64,000 nucleotides of DNA from Carnegiea gigantea (taxonomy: Eukaryota; Streptophyta; Magnoliopsida; Caryophyllales; Cactaceae). The notes beneath the pieces are model-generated. The model worked only from the letters and a program-made list of their open reading frames with translations. It was not told the origin of the DNA and did no database searches. The position numbers and the translations under genes were made by a program. Of the stretch, positions 57,520 through 64,000 are shown piece by piece. The DNA lies in the NCBI GenBank assembly GCA_029747015.1, contig JAKOGI010000352.1:543501-607500 (forward strand), given 5' to 3'. The first letter of the stretch is position 1, and each line of letters opens with the position of its first letter.

Positions 57520-58843
57520 TGACACTACCGCAAGTGCACAGGTGTTGTAGTGAAAAAGAAAGTATTGTCCATAGAGACAAAAGCAAAATTACCAAGTTCT
57601 TTCTATTAACAAATGCTAAGCAATTACTTAATCGAGGATTTTGATTCGACAATTTAACAATTTCTAAATTCAATTAAGGAAAAACATCTTGGGGTGCGGC
57701 CCTTCCCCGGATCCTGCGTGAACGCGGAATGCTTGTGCACCGGGCTGCCCCAATTAAGGAAAAACACCTAGAGATTTATTTAGGTAAGAAAGGTGTTGGA
57801 TCATACGATTTAACATGTGCATTTCTCTAAATTAGATAATTTCGAGGAATCACAATCGATTTAGAATTTAGTTTATTCTTTCGAAATCGACCAAATTACC
57901 TAAACTAAACCGAAGTCGTTCTTTCAAACTAATTTGTCTTAGTTTAGGTTCAGTATTTTTGATTACTCATTCATCCTCCCAACATGAAAATTTCTCTTTC
58001 AAGTCAGTGCTATGTTAGGTCCTATCAAGCGGTCTAACAATCGAATTTCACGTTTCAGTTCTTCACTCAATAGTCTCAAGGGTGCAAGAAAATTTAGCCA
58101 AGTCCAGTCACAACATGATAATTACTTGATAAAACAAAATTAAACCAACATGAAAAGAAAGCACAGTTAAATTGAATTAAAATGATCCAACCACACTTCT
58201 ATTAATAAACAAATCCCTAGACAAGATAAACTACTCGCTCATAATTAAAAATTAAACAACTAACCAAATGATTCAGCAAGATCTGAGAGGGAAAAGCTTG
58301 GTAATGACCGCCTCCAACAAAGTCCTCAAACTGCCAACAAAATCGAGTTCTACGCTCAAGATTCTCACCAGCACACAAAATCAAATTAAAATCTTAACTA
58401 CAAAAAATAAAATTTGGGAAAGGGAATGTCTATATAAGATGATGGGTTCTCCTTCACTGCTACCGAGGAACGTCCTTTTAAGCCAATACTCTAGCTTTCT
58501 CAGCCACACAGCCGAAGGAAGACAAAGAGGGCACAGTTAGACAGGCACCACAGTCCATGGCAGCCACCACGGTTGGATCGTGGTCTTCGCTAGAAGTAAA
58601 TTCTTCTGCTTTTCTTTTGCTCCATGGGCATAGGGCTTGGGGTACCTCCATGGCATGTCAATTAGTACTCAAAATTAGGATCAAATGCTAGGTCAAATGA
58701 TCTAAAATCCTATAAATATCATTAAACAAGCATCCCCAAGCATAAAATGAGAATAGGAGTATAATTTATAGCACAAAGTACACAATTCTTAAAAAGGTGC
58801 AGCAAAACATCCTTAAAATGATATACATATTAAGCACTTATCA
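57520..58843 (-). repeat. Athila-III 5' LTR (with SINE insertion)
   Basis: 1,324 bp, of which 80 bp (61-bp SINE fragment plus one 19-bp duplication) are a later insertion, leaving 1,244 bp against 1,230 in the partner. It keeps the intact terminal TG (TGACACTACCGC) and ends CACTTATCA. Confidence 0.9.
57690..57750 (+). mobile_element. 5'-truncated SINE (Au-SINE-like 3' end)
   Basis: 61 bp, GC-rich, ending GTGCACCGGGCTGCCC, the characteristic 3' end I know from plant Au SINEs; the tRNA-derived 5' part with the Pol III boxes is missing. Direct repeats CAATTAAGGAAAAACATCT (57671-57689) and CAATTAAGGAAAAACACCT (57751-57769) match at 18 of 19 positions. The sister LTR has a single copy at about 47248. 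There is no poly(A)/T tail between the end and the repeat. Confidence 0.8.
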
Positions 58844-58848
58844 GCACT

Positions 58849-59844
58849 GTATTTTGTCAGGTAACGATCATGCCCTACCTCCTGTGAACATCCCTTGAAA
58901 ATGTGCTTTATGTGGGTTATCTTTTACATTGATTTGAATGAATGTTCGAGGTACCTTCTTAAATAAACCAATGGGTTGTTGAGACTTTATTGTTATCATT
59001 GATAGTATGGAATTTTGAAGTATTTGAATGTGCTTTTAAATGATTTTGGACCTTTATTGGGTCAGAATGGGCTGCTTAAAAGTTTCATTTAGTAACATGC
59101 TCTCAAATGTTAATAATCTAAGTGAATGAATTAGACATAATGAGGAAGATTTGCCCCTGAAAACAAGAAGGTCTTCTAGCCTTCCTAGGGTAATTGCATG
59201 CATGGGTAGCGGCCACATCTCAGTTTGTTGATGGATATGGGCCAAGTATCGGTAACTGTCCAATTGATAGTAGGCCATGAATTAGATAAAGGGCTACACC
59301 TAACCTAGCTTCAAGCCATGGGACGAGTGAGGTCACTCACCTTTATCTTTTAAATTGAACTAAGGTAGACTTAAATGAACTCAGGGGTTTAGGTCGGATT
59401 CGTTAGGTACCATTTGTGAAATTATTTTAGTTATCTTTCCCTGATCCCTAACATTACTTGAAATGAATTTAAGTTATGTTTTGACTATTAGGGGTGTTTG
59501 TTACTATGCTCTGTCTAATTTCTTTAAATGTTTTGTTTTTTAGGTGATGATCATGAGCATAACGACAGGACTCCAGCTTAGAAGGGAGGTTGATGACACA
59601 TAGTGCTTAGGAGTTGCTATGTTGAATAAATTCCCTGGATTTGAACAGTAGACTTTAATTTGTTATGCTTTGATTCTGACCCCTTCGACTTCTGTTTATT
59701 ATTAAATCATCAATAGTAGTTCTGTGATACTTAACATTGTGTTTCCTAACATAAAATACAGTTATAATGCTTAATTAGGTTGTTCGCTGCCGCTTAGGGT
59801 TAAATATTATGAACAAAATGAATTAGAAGTTTCAGGGAATTACA
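58849..59844 (+). repeat. Tekay 3' LTR, second part
   Basis: Resumes GTATTTTGTCAGGTAACGATC (compare 21624) and ends TTTCAGGGAATTACA. Contains the undisturbed CCTTC at 59180-59184 corresponding to the LARD target in the 5' LTR. Confidence 0.85.
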
Positions 59845-59849
59845 GCTTG

Positions 59850-60215
59850 TTGCACCATTGAGATGAGGGCTGGCTTAAGCTCAAAGTTATGAGCTTTTAC
59901 ATTTGGACAGGTAATGCTTCACGTACGGCCTTGGGCTCCCAGGGTTATGAATTCCTGATGTGTCCTTCTTTGATTTCATATTCTACTGGCCATTTCATTT
60001 GAGGTATTAAGAGTCTTGCACTTTTGCTTCTAGCCTTTACTTCTTCCTCCTTAAATGAAAAATCTTCTTAATCTTAGGATCGGGTTTGTATAGAAATGAA
60101 CTTCGTATAAAAGGAAAAAATCCTGCATGCACCAAAGCAGACACTACCAGAGCAAGTCAAAAAGTAAAAAGAAAGTGCTTAGTCAATCTTCTAAGGACTA
60201 ACTCAACATTTAACA
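59850..60215 (-). pseudogene. Athila-O gag N-terminal part and leader
   Basis: Minus strand continuation of gag beyond the Tekay insertion: sequence parallel to 16030-16250 of Athila-I (for example CTCAAAGTTATGAGCTTT at 59880-59897 and 16058-16083). Degraded; then leader to the primer site. Confidence 0.65.
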
Positions 60216-60221
60216 AATTCG

Positions 60222-60239
60222 TCCCTTACAATAGTGTTA
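60222..60239 (-). other. Athila-O primer-binding site, strongly decayed
   Basis: + strand TCCCTTACAATAGTGTTA, eight differences from TCCCCGGCAACGGCGCCA, seven of them C to T or G to A. Recognised mainly from its position next to the LTR. Confidence 0.6.
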
Positions 60240-60245
60240 AAAACT

Positions 60246-61509
60246 TGACACGCACTATAAGTGCAAAGGTGTTGTAGTGTAGATCAAAATATCATCCTTA
60301 GGGGCCAATGCAATCTATTGAGTTTTGTCCTTCTAAAATGCTAAGCAAAATAAGTATTCAATGGATTGTTTGACATTGCTGAATGATTACTTTACAGCAA
60401 AATTGGGAATTCAATTAAGGAAAGATATCTACAGATTTATTTTACCTAGCAAACATTTAGACCTTGAATTAAGCATGTGCTCTTCTGTAGTTTGGATGTT
60501 TCAAAGGAATACAATCTAACTTAGTTCAATCATTTCTGTCAAAATAAACCAAATTGCCTAAACTAAGTTGATTACCATTGTTTCAAATGTTATTGTTATA
60601 GTCTAGGTTATAGATCTTGATTGTTAATTTTCCTCTTAACATGCAATTCTCTTTCAAGAACTACTAAGTCAAGTCTAACCTTGTCAATCTAATAGTAGGT
60701 TTCTCCTTTCACTATTTCACCCAATTATCAATGTAAATGCAAGCAAATTTGGCCAAAATCTCTCACATCCATTCGAAGATAAGTTAGATAGAATCAATCC
60801 AAAATAGATTTAGCACACGTTTGATAGATTAGAGATCTAACAACAATATTTTTGGCTAGTGAATCCCTAGATTAATGAAAACTACTCATTCATGTATAAA
60901 ACTAAATCAAAATAGTTCCAATCAAACATCAACTAGAACAAATCAAGAAAGAGTTCAAGAAGTAGAGGAGAGTATGCTTAACATAAAGGAGATCTCTTCA
61001 ACAATCTTTCAATCTTCAAGTCTCCTCTTGCAAAAGCCCTCCCTTGATTGTTTTATTACTCAAAAATTATTAGAACGATCAAAATTTAAGTGAGATGATA
61101 GATAGAGTAGAGATAGATGATGCTTCCTTCGGCTGAAAAACCCCTAAAAGTAGCAAGGCTCGAGCACTCTTAGCCACACAATGAACCAAGGTAAAGGGGC
61201 CTTCAGTTTGGAAGGCACCATGGTCTATAATGGACATCACAGTGCCACCCTAGTGCCTGCTGGACCTACCTTCTCGTTCAATTCTTCTATTACGAGTATA
61301 TGAGTTTTGGGGGCCTCCGTATGGTCAAGTTACCCCTATTCAAGGGTCAATGTACGACCAAAATGGTCTTAAAACCTGTGAAACACATCAAGGCAGTATT
61401 CTCAAGCATAAAATAGGAATAGAGGCATAAATTAACCACTAAGGGACTCAATCCCCTAAGAAATGGTAGCAATTGACCCTAAGATGATGTATATTTTCCA
61501 CAGTTATTA
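60246..61509 (-). repeat. Athila-O 5' LTR
   Basis: 1,264 bp, TGACACGCACTATAAGTGCA to CAGTTATTA (final TCA mutated). Pairs with 694-1941. Confidence 0.85.
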
Positions 61510-62880
61510 GAGCTTGTGGAAAAGATTATGACCAAAATCAAGACATGCTCATGTAGGAACTAAGTATTTGGAAAGTTTTCGTGGTGTGCCATTCAAACTT
61601 ATATTGATATGTTATTTCTATTGGGTTTTGTCTTTCATTAAAAAGAGGGAGATTGTTAGCTTCCTTAAGCTTACAATATACTTTATTAATATGTTTTGAT
61701 GAAAGACAAAAATGAGTTCGTCTATTGGTATATTTGTCATGTTATATTTGGACCTACCTTATTATTTTTATTATTTAAATGTGTTATGATTATAAGTAGA
61801 TGTTGACATGATTGATTTTGTCATGGGAATAGTTTAATATTCAAATTTGAATATTTTACTTATTAATGCAGTTTTGATCGGTGTGTATAGATTTTGGTCT
61901 CATATATTTATCTTACCATAAGAGGTGATCGGGAAAATCATAGCAATGTGCAAAAATTTTCTATAGGGTGTAGATGCTACTTATAAGAAATCCCGCCCCC
62001 CGTAGCTTAGAACTTAGTTTGCATACCTAAGAAAGTGGGGGACTAGGGCTATGAAACTTAGAAAATTGGAACAAGACCTGCATTGCTAAGCTTGTGTGGC
62101 CTATGGTAAAGAAAAACAATGTGTTATGGGTGAAATGGGTTATGGGAGATATCTCAAAAAGGTATTATGGTGGGAGCATAGTCTAGGCTAAGAAGGCAGT
62201 TGGAATTAGAGGAAAATTTGTTATGTGAAGGGGCACTTAAATGGGAAAGCAGATTTGATCAGCCATAGCTTTAGCTAGGAAATAAAGGGGGTTCCTACTC
62301 TATTAAAGGTAGCTACGACTGGGGACTAGGTGTGGGAGATAAGGTGTAGTGGGATAGGTTGGTTTGGGTAAGATTAACCACGCCAGGGCATTCTTTTGTA
62401 TGCTGGTTACTACATCATCAGAAACTACCAATCAAAGGTAGATTGCAAAAGTTCATGCCTATTGAAGACAGTTCATGCCCGTTATGCAACAATGTTGAAG
62501 AAACCATAGAGCATGTGTTCTTTAAGTGTGTCTATACAGGGGAAATTAGAGGCATAATATGGAAATGGATTGGAGTACATATATCGGTTGAAAGCCTGAA
62601 GCAATTCACCTTCAGAACCTTGAACCTAAAGTGCGTTGCAATTGTGAAACAGATTCTGTTTGCTTGTTTCAATGCTTGAGCATTTGAAGTGTGGTCAGCT
62701 AGAAATCATACTATATTTAAAAAGAAGATTACAGAGAATACAGGACACTATTAAATATAGGATTTTGTTTTTTAGCGAAAGAGTCATTAAAATTTAGAAC
62801 AGGACTTGGCATTATATTAGCATAACAAAAGTGGAGGCTTTTAGGAGATTTTCTGTATCCAAAAGTGCTCATAGGTTGTA
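61510..62880 (+). pseudogene. L1-type LINE, second part (RT end and zf-RVT)
   Basis: Opens with LVEKIMTKIKTCS, continuing the motif cut at 693, then AIQTYIDMLFLL (about 61590). After a 350-bp interruption the LINE resumes near 61990 with VCIPKK and NLENWNKTCIAKLVWPMVKK, then NNVLWVKWVMGDISK (about 62050-62160). The 62359-62679 frame is the zf-RVT (PF13966) region: CWLLHHQKLPIKGRLQKF, CPLCNNVEETIEHVFFKCVY. Tail VWSARNHTIFKKK near 62690-62730. No clear poly(A) tail. Confidence 0.85.
61630..61985 (+). mobile_element. Possible Ty1/copia polypurine tract and partial LTR
   Basis: AAAAAGAGGGAGATTGTTAG at 61638-61657 resembles the polypurine tract/LTR start of copia elements. TTTGTCTTTCATTAAAA before it and TTTTGATGAAAGACAAAA after it form an inverted repeat. 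The stretch interrupts the LINE frame, so it is an insertion; its family is uncertain and no second LTR or target duplication was found. Confidence 0.4.
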
Positions 62881-62930
62881 AAACCCTAGTATGCGGATGA
62901 TAAGGTGCAATAGATTTCTTATTCTTTCAA

Positions 62931-62984
62931 ATGTGTGTGTGTGCGTGTGTGTGTCTAGGCATATACATACATACATAAATAAAT

Positions 62985-63031
<47 letters not shown>

Positions 63032-63125
63032 CATATACATATATACATATATACACATATATATATACACACGCACACACAAAACATACATACATACACA
63101 TATACACACACATACGCACGCACAG
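62931..63125. repeat. Compound microsatellite (TG/CA, ATAC, ATATAC)
   Basis: Runs of GT, then CATA/ATAA units, (CA)n at about 62989-63018, (ATATAC)-type units to 63070, then CACA/TACA units. Several ORFs of C/V or H/T/Y repeats on both strands are artefacts of it. Confidence 0.9.
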
Positions 63126-63850
63126 ATCACAATGTATACTTTTTACTGATGACATTGCTCTTACTGATGAGATTATGGAGGGTGCTAACAACAAGATGAA
63201 GGGTTGAAAACATACCCTAGTGTAAAGAGGTTTTAAACTAAGCAAGTCTAAGACTGTGTACTTAAAATATAGGGTTAGTGGACGGGAAGAGGGTAGTGAA
63301 GAAGAAGTTGCCATTAGTGGTGAGGTAACACTAAGGGTTGAGAGCAGACAGGTGCTAGTGATGAGGATGTTGGTCAATGTATGAAAGCGAGGTAGCAAAA
63401 ATAGAGGAATGCTTTAAGAGTGTGTTTGGCAACAAGATACCAGTGGCATTAAAAGGTACAATTTACTATATACAATCAAACCACATTTGTTGTGCAGCTC
63501 AGAGAGTTGGACAATCAAAAAGACTCAAACCCACATGTTGATGGTAGCAGAGATCAGAATGTTCTAATGGACGTGTGGCTACACGAGATTGAATAGAACA
63601 ACGGATGAAGTGATTAGAGATAAAGTACGAATAGCACCCGCAGAAGATAAGATGAGAGATAATAAACTTAAATGGTTCAGCCATGTGAAAAGGATAAGTG
63701 TGGATGCACTAGTAAGAAGATATGAAATGATTAACCTTCTAGAATATATATAAGGCAGAGGTCGACTAAAGAAGTGACAGAATGAAGTGACTAAACATGT
63801 TTACGACTTATGGATGACATGGCTTAGGATATGAGTTTATGAAAATTTAA
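63126..63850 (+). pseudogene. RTE-type LINE reverse transcriptase, 3' half
   Basis: Begins right at the catalytic block CILFTDDIALTDEIMEG (63133-63183; F-x-DD with A changed to T). Then RGFKLSKSKTVYLKY (about 63220-63270), VALKGTIYY (about 63447-63475), DKVRIAPAEDKMRDNKLKWF (about 63621-63680) with SHVKRISVDALVRR, and GRGRLKK near 63753. This order matches plant RTE-clade LINE pol, distinct from the L1-type LINE to the left. Frameshifts and stops; the part before the DD block is missing or replaced by the microsatellite. Confidence 0.8.
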
Positions 63851-64000
63851 GATTAAGGTAGAAGACCATAGATAGATTGTGTATTTTCCTTCTTTTAGGT
63901 TTGGTATATAGGGGGAGCGCTACTGTTTTGTATTGAGTATTACTCTATCTAGTGTTCGATGAGTTTAGTATGCATGCTGGATGCCAATGACGGTAGGTCC

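Larger units (their letters stand above)
47092..58843 (-). mobile_element. Athila-III: near-complete Athila retrotransposon
   Basis: 11.75 kb in reverse orientation in the Tekay 3' LTR. Perfect 5-bp duplication GCACT (47087-47091, 58844-58848). 5' LTR 57520-58843, primer site, gag, protease, RT, RNase H, integrase, ORF1, 3' UTR, polypurine tract, 3' LTR 47092-48321. All genes are in canonical order, each with stops or shifts. The uninterrupted target is visible at about 21618-21630. It is the most complete and probably youngest large element here. Confidence 0.9.
20222..59844 (+). mobile_element. Tekay/Del-type chromovirus (Ty3/gypsy), split by two nested insertions
   Basis: Starts TGTAAAACCCC and ends GGAATTACA. 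5' LTR = 20222-21959 plus 39007-39662; primer site at 39666; gag-protease-RT-RNase H-integrase-chromodomain 41149-45600; 3' LTR = 45631-47091 plus 58849-59844 (both LTRs about 2.4 kb). Flanks ACTTG (20217-20221) and GCTTG (59845-59849) are a 4/5 target duplication, and Athila-O gag resumes across them. All coding frames are broken. Confidence 0.85.
694..61509 (-). mobile_element. Athila-O: outermost Ty3/gypsy Athila retrotransposon, heavily interrupted
   Basis: Outer retrotransposon in reverse orientation. 5' LTR 60246-61509, gag 60215-59850 continuing at 20221-19092, protease 18700-18340, start of RT 17984-17660, then after a deletion integrase 6920-5870, env-position ORF1 4964-3690, 3' LTR 694-1941. 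The LTRs are the same family, begin TGACA on the + strand and end TTATCA (TTATTA on the right copy). Flanks GAGCG (689-693) and GAGCT (61510-61514) fit a decayed 5-bp target duplication, and a LINE reading frame resumes across them. It hosts Athila-I and a Tekay element. No open gene remains. Confidence 0.8.

Noticed and set aside
62869..63398. Cysteine/valine-rich and tyrosine/isoleucine-rich ORFs on both strands
   Set aside because: They are read-through of the TG/CA and ATATAC microsatellite; no conserved protein.
1..64000. CRISPR arrays, rRNA, tRNA genes or bacterial operons
   Set aside because: No regularly spaced repeats with unique spacers and no rRNA or tRNA cloverleaf sequence noticed. 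Introns, LTR elements and plant transposon families show this is plant nuclear DNA.

Overview
This window is plant nuclear DNA, AT-rich, from an angiosperm and probably a eudicot. It is almost entirely transposable elements nested inside one another. I found no intact host gene, tRNA, rRNA or CRISPR array. Every recognisable coding region is a transposon or virus remnant broken by stops and frameshifts. The species cannot be fixed from the sequence alone.

The oldest substrate is an L1-type LINE on the + strand (1-693, resuming at 61510-62880). It was split by a 60.8-kb insertion, Athila-O (694-61509, minus strand, Ty3/gypsy Athila lineage). Athila-O received two large insertions. (a) Athila-I (about 6921-17659, minus; 3' LTR lost and most of its RT deleted) carries a 4.2-kb hAT DNA transposon (9875-14067). 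(b) A Tekay-type chromovirus (20222-59844, plus) sits in the Athila-O gag. The Tekay 5' LTR was split by a + strand Athila-related element lacking a recognisable gag-pol (LARD-like, 21960-39001). The Tekay 3' LTR was split by Athila-III (47092-58843, minus), the most complete element here, with both LTRs and a perfect 5-bp target duplication.

The LARD-like element was itself hit twice. Its 5' LTR contains a terminal-inverted-repeat element (23103-26677) whose cargo is an endogenous caulimovirid: tRNA-Met primer site, coat-protein zinc finger, 30K-type movement protein, TATA promoter and poly(A) signal, with the protease/RT region missing. Its interior contains a 7.9-kb CACTA element (29117-37005) with TNP2- and TNP1-like genes. 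The 5' LTR of Athila-III carries a 61-bp 5'-truncated SINE with a 19-bp target duplication, and its sister LTR preserves the empty site.

To the right (61510-64000) lie the rest of the L1 LINE, a possible copia PPT/LTR fragment inside it, a compound microsatellite, and an RTE-type LINE remnant.

The insertion order follows directly from which sequence interrupts which. Decay of the tRNA-Asp primer-binding sites agrees with it: 8 mismatches to the recalled consensus in the outermost element, 5 in each of two intermediate ones and 2 in Athila-III. Functionally the window is a transposon graveyard. Its main interest is the layered chronology and the virus-in-transposon insertion.
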